A DNA stretch of 64,000 nucleotides. It comes from Nevskia sp. (GTDB taxonomy: Bacteria; Pseudomonadota; Gammaproteobacteria; Nevskiales; Nevskiaceae). The stretch is taken from positions 62,001-126,000 of the forward strand of contig JADGHB010000001.1 in NCBI GenBank assembly GCA_019689635.1. Direction: 5' to 3'. The position numbers and the translations under genes were made by a program. Each line of letters begins with the position of its first letter. The first letter of the stretch is position 1. Below are positions 28,396 through 37,128 of the stretch, piece after piece. The notes beneath the pieces are model-generated. The model saw nothing but the letters and a program-made list of their open reading frames with translations, was not told the origin of the DNA and did not search any database.

Positions 28396-30773
28396 CGCAC
28401 GATGCCGGTGAGGCCGTAAGTCACCGGGTCGATGAAATAGGCGTCGGTGAGATGGCCGAAACCGGGGCCGAAGTCGATGAAGTTGGCCGCCACGTCCTCG
28501 TTCGCGCAGTTACGGCACCACAAGGCCAGCTCGCCATAGGCGGATGATCCCAGCGGAATCTGCGCCAAGGACAGACGCAGATTGAGCAGGCCGTAGGCCT
28601 TCACGCGCGTATCGGCGGCGACCTGCGCGGCGGGATTGAAGTCGGGTCCCGCCGGATCGAGCTGGTAGGGATAGGTATAGATCGAGCTGGTGTAAGCGTA
28701 ATCGGCGAGCGCGCGCACGCGGCCCCAGGCGAAGCGGGCCAGCTCGCTGTCGATCACGACATTGAAGCTGTTGCGCGGCGCGTGCGGAAAGGCACGGTCG
28801 TTCTTGTAGTCGTGCGGCTGGCCGGTCCCGGGATCGGTGTCGATGAACTGGTCGTAGCGCGGGTCCAGCCAGGCGTAGTTGGCGCGCACCGTGGTGCCGG
28901 CCACCGGCACGAAGGCGCCTTCCAGCTCGAGACCCTTGATCGTCGCGCGACCGGCGTTGCGGATCACGGTGGCGGCGGCGCCGCTGCCGACGAACACCGA
29001 CTCCTGCAGATCGGTGGCCTGATTGCGGAACAACGCCAGACTGAGCTGCGCGCGATCGTCGAGGAAGTTGCTCTTGGCGCCCAGCTCCAGCGACTTCTGC
29101 TTCTCCGGCTTGAACGGGGTCAGCGTTTCCTGGACGTTGGCCGCCGAGGACTGGGTGGGGTCGCTGAACTCGCCGTTGAAGCCGCCGGACTTGAAGCCAT
29201 AGGCGTAGCGCGCATACACGTTGAGTTGCTCGCTGAACTTCCAGGCCGCGGCGAATACCGGCGTGGTCGCCTCGAAGCTGCGGCTGCCATGCGTGCCGGC
29301 AGGGATCAAATAATTGAACGTTCCCGGCGCCGCCATGCAGTTCGGATAGAACGCGGAATTGCAGCCGAAGATGCGATCCAGCCGCTTGCGCTCCTCGGTA
29401 TAGCGAACGCCGGCGGTCAGCGTCAGCGGATCGAGTGGCCGGTAGTCCAACTGAGCGTAGGCGGCGCCGGCCTTGGTGCCGGTACCGTACTGCGAATCGT
29501 AGAGCACGCCCTTGGAGAAGAATTCCTGCGGATTGTTGGTGCGGCCGTCGTCGAAGAAGTAGTACAGGCCGCCGACGTAATTGAAGCGGCCCTTGTGCCC
29601 CACCCACTGCAGTTCCTGCGACCATTCGCGGTACTTGGTGAAGCGCTGGGTGAAGGCGATGTCGTTGGGCGAGCCGTCGAGGTCCAGCGAGTCGCGCCAG
29701 TCGAGATGGCGGTAGGCGCTGATCGACTTCAAGGTATCCTCCGGCGTAGCGTTCCAGGTCAGGGTCAGCGAATGGCCCTGCACCCGCGAGATCTCGAACA
29801 CCGGCGCGTTGATGTCCGCCACCGTCTGGCGCTGCTGCGAGACGTAGGACGCCTCGGTCGGATAGCCGACGAAGGTGAAAAACGCGTTGTCCGCCCGATA
29901 GAGCTGGGCGTAGGCGGGATTCTGGTTGATGTCGGAGTGATCGAAGCGGTAATCGGCGGAGAAGTTCGGGCTGAACTCGAACAGACCCGCCAGGCGCACG
30001 CCGGCGTTCTTGCGGTTGTTCAGCGCCTGGGCCGAACTGCCGGCGGCGCCGGTGACCCAGCCGTCGCGCTGCTCGGCGCGCGCGCCGATGGAGAAACTGG
30101 CGATGCCCCACTTCGGCAAATCCACCGAGACTTTTTCGGTCAGCTCGTTGTAGTTGCCCAGCTCCAGGCTCGCCTGTCCGCCGAACACGCCGCTGGGCTT
30201 GGGGGTGACGAGGTTGATCGCCCCGGCGATGGTATTGCGGCCGTAGAGCGTGCCCTGCGGACCGCGCAGCACCTCGATGCGCGCCAGATCGACCACGTCG
30301 AACACCGAGCCCTGCGCCTTGCCGATGTACACGCCGTCGAGATAGATGCCGACCGCGGGATCCCAGTAGATCGCGGGATTGATCTCGGTGATGCCGCGGA
30401 TGGCGATCTGCGAGATGGTGTTGTTGGACGGGGTCTTGCTCACTTGCAGGCCCGGGCCGAGCGCATTGAGGTCGAGCACGTTGTCGATGCCACGCGACTC
30501 GATCTGCTTCTGGGAAAGCGCCGTGACGGCGATCGGCACGTCTTGCAGCTTTTGTTCGCGCTTTTGCGCGGTGACCACCACGGTCTCCAGCGTTTTCACT
30601 TCCGCCGGCGGCTTGGCCTGCGCCTGCGCCGCAGGCGACGGCGTCTCGCTTCCCGCCGCGGAATTCTGTTCCTGCGACGGCGCGGCGTCGGGCGACGAAC
30701 TTTGCTGCGCCGGCAGCGCGGGCGCAACCAGCATCCCCAGGGTCAATGACGCAAGCCACTTCGCGATGTGCAT
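28389..30773 (-). CDS. TonB-dependent receptor, candidate steroid uptake
   Basis: Signal peptide MHIAKWLASLTLGMLVAPALPAQ; ETVVVTAQKREQKLQDVPIAVTALSQKQIESRG (TonB box/plug); DLARIEVLRGPQGTLYGRNTIAGAINLVT. Confidence 0.93.
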   Translation of the reverse strand: MHIAKWLASLTLGMLVAPALPAQQSSSPDAAPSQEQNSAAGSETPSPAAQAQAKPPAEVKTLETVVVTAQKREQKLQDVPIAVTALSQKQIESRGIDNVLDLNALGPGLQVSKTPSNNTISQIAIRGITEINPAIYWDPAVGIYLDGVYIGKAQGSVFDVVDLARIEVLRGPQGTLYGRNTIAGAINLVTPKPSGVFGGQASLELGNYNELTEKVSVDLPKWGIASFSIGARAEQRDGWVTGAAGSSAQALNNRKNAGVRLAGLFEFSPNFSADYRFDHSDINQNPAYAQLYRADNAFFTFVGYPTEASYVSQQRQTVADINAPVFEISRVQGHSLTLTWNATPEDTLKSISAYRHLDWRDSLDLDGSPNDIAFTQRFTKYREWSQELQWVGHKGRFNYVGGLYYFFDDGRTNNPQEFFSKGVLYDSQYGTGTKAGAAYAQLDYRPLDPLTLTAGVRYTEERKRLDRIFGCNSAFYPNCMAAPGTFNYLIPAGTHGSRSFEATTPVFAAAWKFSEQLNVYARYAYGFKSGGFNGEFSDPTQSSAANVQETLTPFKPEKQKSLELGAKSNFLDDRAQLSLALFRNQATDLQESVFVGSGAAATVIRNAGRATIKGLELEGAFVPVAGTTVRANYAWLDPRYDQFIDTDPGTGQPHDYKNDRAFPHAPRNSFNVVIDSELARFAWGRVRALADYAYTSSIYTYPYQLDPAGPDFNPAAQVAADTRVKAYGLLNLRLSLAQIPLGSSAYGELALWCRNCANEDVAANFIDFGPGFGHLTDAYFIDPVTYGLTGIVRW

Positions 30774-30862
30774 CTCATCCTCCTCGTCCGATCTCGTTTT
30801 CCGCGCTGCTTTTCGCAGCGCGCCCTACCCCAAGCCGATGGGTTCGAGTTTTTGAGCGTTTG

Positions 30863-32605
30863 TTAAGCGGCGGCCGCCGCGCGCGGCGTGGCGCTTTCGC
30901 GCGCCGCGGCCAGGTCCTGCGCCGCGAGATAGCCGAAAGTCATCGCCGGCCCCAGGGTGGCGCCCGGCCCCGCGTAGGTCCGGCCCATCACCGCCGCCGA
31001 ACAATTGCCGATCGCGTACAACCCCGGGATGGCGCGGCCGTCCTCGCGCAACACGCGCGCGTGCGCGTCGGTGAGAAGTCCGCCCTTGGTGCCGATCTCG
31101 CCGGGATACAGGGGCATGGCGTAGTACGGCGCCTGTGCGAGCGGGGCGAGACAGGGATTGGGCTTGATCTTGGGATCGGCGTAGTAGCGGTCGAAGACGT
31201 TGCCGCCCTTGCCGAACTCCGGGTCGCGTCCTTGCGCGGCGTAGCGGTTCATGTTCGCCACCGTTTCCGCAAGGCCCGCAGCGTCCACGCCGATTTTCTT
31301 CGCGAGCGCTTGCAGCGTATCGGCTTTGAAGTACACCTTGCCGTTCCATTCCGCCGGCAGCTTGGCGTCCGGTTGCAGGCTGGCGGGCAACAGAGGGCCG
31401 CAGGGATAGTTCTTGCGGAAGCGCGCGTCGAACACCATCCAGCAGGGAATGGCCGCCCCGCTTCTCGCCTGCTCCGCGTAAATGGCGTACACCGCCTCGG
31501 TGTAAGGCGCCGCTTCGTTGAAGAAGCGCCGGCCGGCGCCATTGACGATCACGCAGCCGGGCAGCGAGCGCTCCACGAACAGCGCGGTGGCCACCGCGCT
31601 GCCCGGCACCGGCACGGTGGGCGCACCCCAGGTGAGGTTCATGAACCGGGTCGCCGCGCCAAGCCGCAGGCCGGCGCGCAAACCGTCGCCGGTGTTGCAG
31701 CCGGGAGCGGCGGTCCACTCCGCGCGCGTGGGCCGGGGCAGATACTGCTCGCGCAGCGCCTGGTTCGACTCGAAACCGCCGCTCGCCAGAATCACCCCGC
31801 GCCGCGCGCGCAGGCGCAGGCGCCGGCCGCCCTGCACGGCGACGACGCCGGTCACGCGGCCGTCTTCTTCCACGAGCGACTCCAGGGCGGTTTCGTATTC
31901 CAGCGGTATGGCGTTTTCCAGCATGGCCAGGCGCAGTTGGGCCACCAGGCTCTGGCCCAGCACCAGCCGGCGGTCGCGCCAGGTCTTGCGCCGCCAGGAA
32001 AAATCCGTCCAGTAGCGCCCCATGAGCTTGAGGGTGAGCCGCACCCAGCCGGGGCCGCGCGCGAACAGCGTGTGCGCCTCGACCTGGTCCATGCTGACGC
32101 GGCCCATGACCAGCGTGCCGCGATAAGGCTCGCGCTGGCGGAAAAACTCCGCGCCCAGACGCCGCGCGTCGAACGCCACCGGCTCCATGGTGCGCGCGCC
32201 GGGTTTGCCGCCCGGCGCCTCGGGGAAATAATCGGGGTACTTGGCCACCGCGCGAAAGCGCACGCCGTAGCGGCTTTCCATGAAGTGCAGCATCGCGCGC
32301 GCCCCGCGCACGTAGGCGATAAGCTTTTCTTCCGGCACCTCGCCGCCGGTGAGGTGCTTGAGATAAGTCAGCGCCTCTTCTTCGGAGTCCGGCACGCCGG
32401 CCGCCGCCATCTGCTCGTTGCAGGGAATCCAGATGCCGCCGCCGGACACCGCGCTGGTGCCGCCGTACACGCGGTCCTTCTCGATCAGCACCACCGACAA
32501 GCCTTGCGCGCGACAGCACAAAGCCGCGGTCATGCCGCCGGCGCCCGAGCCGACCACGATCACGTCGTATTCCCGCTGCGCGTCCGCCATTCGTTGGTCG
32601 TTCAT
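30863..32605 (-). CDS. kstD: 3-ketosteroid delta1-dehydrogenase, KstD
   Basis: YDVIVVGSGAGGMTAALCCRAQGLSVVLIEKDRVYGGTSAVSGGGIWIPCN; C-terminal GLYAIGNCSAAVMGRTYAGPGATLGPAMTFGYLAA. Confidence 0.85.
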   Translation of the reverse strand: MNDQRMADAQREYDVIVVGSGAGGMTAALCCRAQGLSVVLIEKDRVYGGTSAVSGGGIWIPCNEQMAAAGVPDSEEEALTYLKHLTGGEVPEEKLIAYVRGARAMLHFMESRYGVRFRAVAKYPDYFPEAPGGKPGARTMEPVAFDARRLGAEFFRQREPYRGTLVMGRVSMDQVEAHTLFARGPGWVRLTLKLMGRYWTDFSWRRKTWRDRRLVLGQSLVAQLRLAMLENAIPLEYETALESLVEEDGRVTGVVAVQGGRRLRLRARRGVILASGGFESNQALREQYLPRPTRAEWTAAPGCNTGDGLRAGLRLGAATRFMNLTWGAPTVPVPGSAVATALFVERSLPGCVIVNGAGRRFFNEAAPYTEAVYAIYAEQARSGAAIPCWMVFDARFRKNYPCGPLLPASLQPDAKLPAEWNGKVYFKADTLQALAKKIGVDAAGLAETVANMNRYAAQGRDPEFGKGGNVFDRYYADPKIKPNPCLAPLAQAPYYAMPLYPGEIGTKGGLLTDAHARVLREDGRAIPGLYAIGNCSAAVMGRTYAGPGATLGPAMTFGYLAAQDLAAARESATPRAAAAA

Positions 32606-32662
32606 GTCCGCCTCGTCTCGCGCCAGCGCCCTCGGGGTGGCCATCCCGCGAGCGCCGCGGTT

Positions 32663-33868
32663 TCAGATGAAGAAATCGGTGTTGTCGCGTCCGAGCAATA
32701 CGCCCCCGTAGTTGCGCCCGAACTGCTCCGGGTTGTTGGCGTAGTGCGCGCGCGCGGCGTAGATGTCCAGCAGGTAGCGATACAGCGGAAAGTCGGTGAA
32801 GATGCCGCGCCCGCCGCAGGCCGAGAACAATTGGTAGGCGTGGCGCGCGCAGCGCTCCACCACCTGGGCCGCCTGGTGGCGGAAGTGCAGGCGCTCGCGG
32901 ACATCGTCGAGCGGTACGCCGTTGCGAATCTTGTTCATCAGCGTTTCGAAGTTGCGGTTGAGCACCAGCTTCATTTCGTCGATGGCCAGCGCGGTCTCGG
33001 CCGCCGCCAGTTGCGCCGGCGCTTGCTCGGCGGTCTTGTTGCCCATGTCGCCGACGCGCACCTTGGCGAATTCGATGAACAGATTCAGCGCCCCCTGCAG
33101 GCCGCCGATCGCAGCGCTCGACACGGCGCGCACGAAGATCTGGCCGAAAGGCAGCTTGTAGAGATCCGACGTGAACACGTGACGGCCGGGATTGGTCCCG
33201 GCGAAGCCGTCCACGGCTCGGTGCGTACGGTACTCCGGCACGAAGGCGTCCTTGACCACGACGTCCTTGGAGCCGGTGCCCTTGAGCCCCATCACATGCC
33301 AGGTGTCGACCACTTCGAAATCGCGGCGCGGCACGAGGAACGTGCGGTATTCCGGCGGCTGGCCTTCGTTGAAGACGAGCCCGCCGAGGAACACCCAGTC
33401 GCAGTGATCGATGCCGCTGGAGAATCCCCAACGGCCGGAGAATCTGAAGCCACCCTCCACGGGCTTGACTTGGCCCTTGGGCATGTAGGTCGAGGCGATC
33501 AGCACCGAGCGGTCCTTGCCCCACACGTCCTCGGCGGCGCGCGGATCGAACAGCGCGATCTGCCAGTTGTGCACGCCGATCACGCCGTAGATCCAGGCGG
33601 TGGACATGCAGCCTTCCGCCAGCGTCATACAGATCTCGTAGAAGACCCGCGGGTCCATCTCGTAGCCGCCGTACTGCTTGGGCTTGAGCACGTCGAAGAA
33701 ACCCGCGTCCTTGAGCTCCGCGACGGTTTCCGCCGGCACGCAGCGCGCCTCCTCGCACTGCCGGGCACGGCTTGCCAGCACCGGTACCATCTCCCGCGCG
33801 CGCTGGATCAGCGCCTGCGGAGTCGCCAGGGTTGCGGTGGTGGCGATTTTCTGAGTCTGACTGGGCAC
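32663..33868 (-). CDS. hsaA: Flavin-dependent monooxygenase of the acyl-CoA dehydrogenase fold, HsaA-like
   Basis: AGFFDVLKPKQYGGYEMDPRVFYEICMTLAEGCMSTAWIYGVIGVHNWQIALF; GRWGFSSGIDHCDW; GTG start likely at 33868. Confidence 0.85.
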   Translation of the reverse strand: MPSQTQKIATTATLATPQALIQRAREMVPVLASRARQCEEARCVPAETVAELKDAGFFDVLKPKQYGGYEMDPRVFYEICMTLAEGCMSTAWIYGVIGVHNWQIALFDPRAAEDVWGKDRSVLIASTYMPKGQVKPVEGGFRFSGRWGFSSGIDHCDWVFLGGLVFNEGQPPEYRTFLVPRRDFEVVDTWHVMGLKGTGSKDVVVKDAFVPEYRTHRAVDGFAGTNPGRHVFTSDLYKLPFGQIFVRAVSSAAIGGLQGALNLFIEFAKVRVGDMGNKTAEQAPAQLAAAETALAIDEMKLVLNRNFETLMNKIRNGVPLDDVRERLHFRHQAAQVVERCARHAYQLFSACGGRGIFTDFPLYRYLLDIYAARAHYANNPEQFGRNYGGVLLGRDNTDFFI

Positions 33869-34068
33869 GGCGTTTCCTCGCTCAAAGATGCACCGGCGCG
33901 GCACGCCGGAGTTTTGCTGTCCGCCTTTGTCACAGAAAAGCGCGCGCGCGGCTTCGTCCGAATTGAGGAGAACGCGCGCCGAGGAACGATGCGGCTTTCA
34001 CTCAAACGGGTGAGGCCGCCTGCAGGCGCTTTGCACACACTGCGCGCATTCTCGCCGGGAGCCGCAAC

Positions 34069-35181
34069 ATGGCCGTGGTGATTCGCAGCGCGAGCGCTTC
34101 GGCGCCCGCCCACAAGATCGAAGCCGCACCGCCGCCGCAGCGCTATGCGCGCGGCTGGCACTGCCTGGGACTGGCCGCCGATTACGCCGACGGCAAGCCG
34201 CATGCGCTGGACATCTTCGGCACGCGCCTGGTGGCGTTCCAGGGTCAGGACGACAAGCAGTTCTACGTCCTCGACGCCTGGTGTCCGCACATGGGTGCCG
34301 ATCTCGGCATCGGCTGCGTCAAGGGCAACTCGGTGGTGTGCAAGTTCCACGGCTGGGCCTGGGGCGGCGACGGTGCCTGCACCGAGATCCCCTACGCCAA
34401 GCGCATTCCGCCCAAGGCGCGCATCAAGTCCTGGCCGACCCTGGTCGAAAACAAGCTGCTGTTCGTGTGGAACGACCCCGAAGGCAATCCGCCCGATCCG
34501 GCGCAGAAGATCCCGCGCATCGAGCCGGTGTTCCAGCCCGAGGAGTGGAGCGACTGGTCGCTGGTGAAATGGACCATCCACAACAACTGCCGCGAGCTGA
34601 TCGACAACATCGCCGACGTCGCGCACTTCGTCTCGGTGCACGGCTCCGACAACGTCGTTTACTTCGCCAACCTGTTCGAAGGCCACAAGGCCACCCAGGT
34701 GATGGTCGGCGCCAACCGTCGGCTCGGCGGCGGCGAGTATCTCACCACCATCGCCAGCTACTACGGTCCGGCTTACCAGATCACGCACATGTTCGGGAAG
34801 ATGGGCGGCCATCCGGTGGAGTCCATCCTCATGAACTCGCACACGCCGATCGACCCCAACCGTTTCGAGCTGCGCTTCGGCGTGCTGGTCAAGAAGTTCC
34901 CCGGCATGAGTGCCGAGCAGTGCGAGGCGATGGTCAAGCAGTACGTGGACCTGACCAACAAAGCCTTCAGCGAGGACGTCGAGATCTGGCACAACAAGGT
35001 GCGCATCGACAACCCGCTGCTGTGCGACGGCGACGGGCCGGTGTACCAGAACCGCCAGTGGTACGAGCAGTTCTACATGGACGCCGCGTCGGTTCCGGCA
35101 GAACTCAAGCAGCGCCGCTTCTTCGAAATCGACCACGGCATCGAGCGCAAGCCCGAGATCCGCCACGCCTTCGACAACTGA
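34069..35181 (+). CDS. kshA: Rieske oxygenase, 3-ketosteroid 9alpha-hydroxylase oxygenase component
   Basis: Rieske CPHMGADLGIGCVKGNSVVCKFHGW; NNCRELIDNIADVAHFVSVHG non-heme iron region. Confidence 0.9.
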   Translation: MAVVIRSASASAPAHKIEAAPPPQRYARGWHCLGLAADYADGKPHALDIFGTRLVAFQGQDDKQFYVLDAWCPHMGADLGIGCVKGNSVVCKFHGWAWGGDGACTEIPYAKRIPPKARIKSWPTLVENKLLFVWNDPEGNPPDPAQKIPRIEPVFQPEEWSDWSLVKWTIHNNCRELIDNIADVAHFVSVHGSDNVVYFANLFEGHKATQVMVGANRRLGGGEYLTTIASYYGPAYQITHMFGKMGGHPVESILMNSHTPIDPNRFELRFGVLVKKFPGMSAEQCEAMVKQYVDLTNKAFSEDVEIWHNKVRIDNPLLCDGDGPVYQNRQWYEQFYMDAASVPAELKQRRFFEIDHGIERKPEIRHAFDN

Positions 35182-35234
35182 GCGCCGCCGGCCGGCGCGG
35201 ACTTGATCGCGCCGCGCCCGGCGCATAGAATGCG

Positions 35235-35266
35235 ACCGCCGTCCACCGGGCGACGGCGGTTTTTTT
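35235..35266 (+). terminator. Rho-independent terminator downstream of kshA
   Basis: ACCGCCGTC-CACCGGGC-GACGGCGGT followed by TTTTTT; perfect 9-bp stem. Confidence 0.9.
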
Positions 35267-35384
35267 GCGTTCCAGAGATGGCCTGCGGTTTGGCGCACGC
35301 ATCCGTGCGCGCGTGTTTCGCGCGCGCCCGCTGCGACGGGGAGCTCCTTCCCGCCGCACCGCGCCGCGCGCGTGGAGGTGCGCG

Positions 35385-36626
35385 GTGAGCGGCCTCAAGC
35401 GCGCGCTCGACCGGCTGGTCCGCTGGCTGCCCGCGCCGGGCGACGCGCGCCTGATCCCGGCCGCGGACCTGGCGGCCGCGGATCTGGATCTGCCGCCGGC
35501 GGGCGAAGCGCTCCGGCGGCTGCTCGAGGCGCTCGAGCGCGAGGCCGACTTGAGTGCCTTCGGCAGACTGAGCACGCGCCGGGATCTGCGCCGCCTGCTG
35601 CGCTTGCGGCGACGCCTGCACGAAACCCTGCGGCGCGCACCGGAGAGCGAGCGACAGACGCTCGCCGCGCCGATCTTCATCACCGGCCTGCCGCGCAGCG
35701 GCAGCACTTTCCTCCACCGCCTGCTGGCGCAGGATCCCGCCCAGCGCGTGGTGCGCCATTTCGAAGCCCTGGACCCGCTGGCCCCGAGCGACGGGCCGGA
35801 CCTGCGCCGCGTACGCACGCGCGCCCAACTCGCTTTCATCGAGCGCCTGGCGCCGGAACTCGCCGGCTTGCATCCGCTGACGTCCGACACGCCGCAGGAA
35901 TGCACCGAGCTCTTCGCCGCCAGTTTCCGCAGCCTGCGGTTCGACACCACGTACGACATTCCCTCTTATCGCGCCTGGCTCGACCGTGCGGGCAGCCGCG
36001 ATGCCTATCGCTTCCACCGTCGCGTGCTGGGCGTTTTGCAGGCACGCGCCGCGACCGCGCCACGCTGGGTGCTCAAGTCACCGGACCACGTCTTCTCGCT
36101 GGATGATCTTCTGGCGGAGTATCCGGACGCACGCTTGATCTTCACCCATCGGGATCCCTTGCAGGTCATCCCCTCGGTCGTGCGACTGACCGCGGCGCTG
36201 CGCGGCATGTTCGCCGAGGCCATCGATGTGGCAGCGCTCGCTCGCGAGCAGCTCGCGCGCTGGAGCGAGGGCGGACAGCGGCTGGCCCGCGCGCGCGCGA
36301 CGGCGAGCGCTTCCGGAACCGTCCTGCACTTGGAATACCGCGACCTGGTAACCGATCCCCTGGACGCGGTGCGCCGCATCTATGCCCATTTCGGCTTGCC
36401 GCTCGAGCCCGCGGCGCGGGCGGCGATGGCCGCGTTCGTCGCCGCCCACCCCGACGGCGATTACCGCAGCCACGGGCACGACCTGGAACGCTACGGCCTC
36501 AGCGCGGCGGAAGTCGCCCGCGCTTTCGAGGACTATCTCGACGCGTACGCGCCCGAGCGGGAACACGCCGCGTGGCGGCGGCGCTGGGGGCCTGACCGCC
36601 GCGGGGTCCCGCAACGCCGCGCTTGA
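35385..36626 (+). CDS. Sulfotransferase family protein
   Basis: 5'-PSB motif APIFITGLPRSGSTFLHRLLAQDP; WVLKSPDHVFSLDDLLAEYPDARLIFTHRDP; GTG start. Confidence 0.85.
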   Translation: MSGLKRALDRLVRWLPAPGDARLIPAADLAAADLDLPPAGEALRRLLEALEREADLSAFGRLSTRRDLRRLLRLRRRLHETLRRAPESERQTLAAPIFITGLPRSGSTFLHRLLAQDPAQRVVRHFEALDPLAPSDGPDLRRVRTRAQLAFIERLAPELAGLHPLTSDTPQECTELFAASFRSLRFDTTYDIPSYRAWLDRAGSRDAYRFHRRVLGVLQARAATAPRWVLKSPDHVFSLDDLLAEYPDARLIFTHRDPLQVIPSVVRLTAALRGMFAEAIDVAALAREQLARWSEGGQRLARARATASASGTVLHLEYRDLVTDPLDAVRRIYAHFGLPLEPAARAAMAAFVAAHPDGDYRSHGHDLERYGLSAAEVARAFEDYLDAYAPEREHAAWRRRWGPDRRGVPQRRA

Positions 36627-36667
36627 GACGCCTGCGCCGAAGCGCCCTCGGCCGCAGGCAGACGAGC

Positions 36668-36698
36668 TTGACTCTGGATCGAGGTCCAGGGTTTAGAG
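36668..36698 (+). promoter_or_regulatory. MerR/CueR-type promoter-operator: -35 TTGACT, 19-bp spacer with dyad, -10 TTAGAG
   Basis: TTGACT-CTGGATCGAGGTCCAGGGT-TTAGAG; CTGGA/TCCAG dyad in elongated spacer, ahead of a merR-type gene. Confidence 0.8.
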
Positions 36699-36726
36699 TG
36701 ACCGCGGATTTCGCGGAGCGCAGCCC

Positions 36727-37128
36727 ATGCCCAGCCTGACCATCGGCGAACTCGCTCGCCGCACCGAAGTGCCGATCGACACCATCCGCTACTACGAGCG
36801 CCGCCGGCTGATCGCCGAGCCGCCGCGGCGGCCTTCGGGCTACCGCCAGTATCCCGAGGAGACGCTCCAGCGCCTGCGCTTCATCCGCCGCGCCAAGGCG
36901 CTCGGCTTCACCCTCGAGGAGATCGCCGAGCTGCTGGCGCTCTCCGGCCGGCGCGACGTGGCGGCGGTCAAGCGCGGCGCGCAGCGCAAACTCGAGGCCC
37001 TCGAGCAACGCATCGCCGAGCTGACGCGCATCCGCGACGGCCTGGCCAGGCTGGTGCGCGCCTGCTCCGGGCACGGTCGCGTGGAGGACTGCCCCATCCT
37101 GTCCGCCTTGAACGAGGACCTGCCATGA
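36727..37128 (+). CDS. MerR-family metal-responsive regulator (CueR-like)
   Basis: [40 protein letters not shown]-terminal [16 protein letters not shown]. Confidence 0.88.
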   Translation: MPSLTIGELARRTEVPIDTIRYYERRRLIAEPPRRPSGYRQYPEETLQRLRFIRRAKALGFTLEEIAELLALSGRRDVAAVKRGAQRKLEALEQRIAELTRIRDGLARLVRACSGHGRVEDCPILSALNEDLP

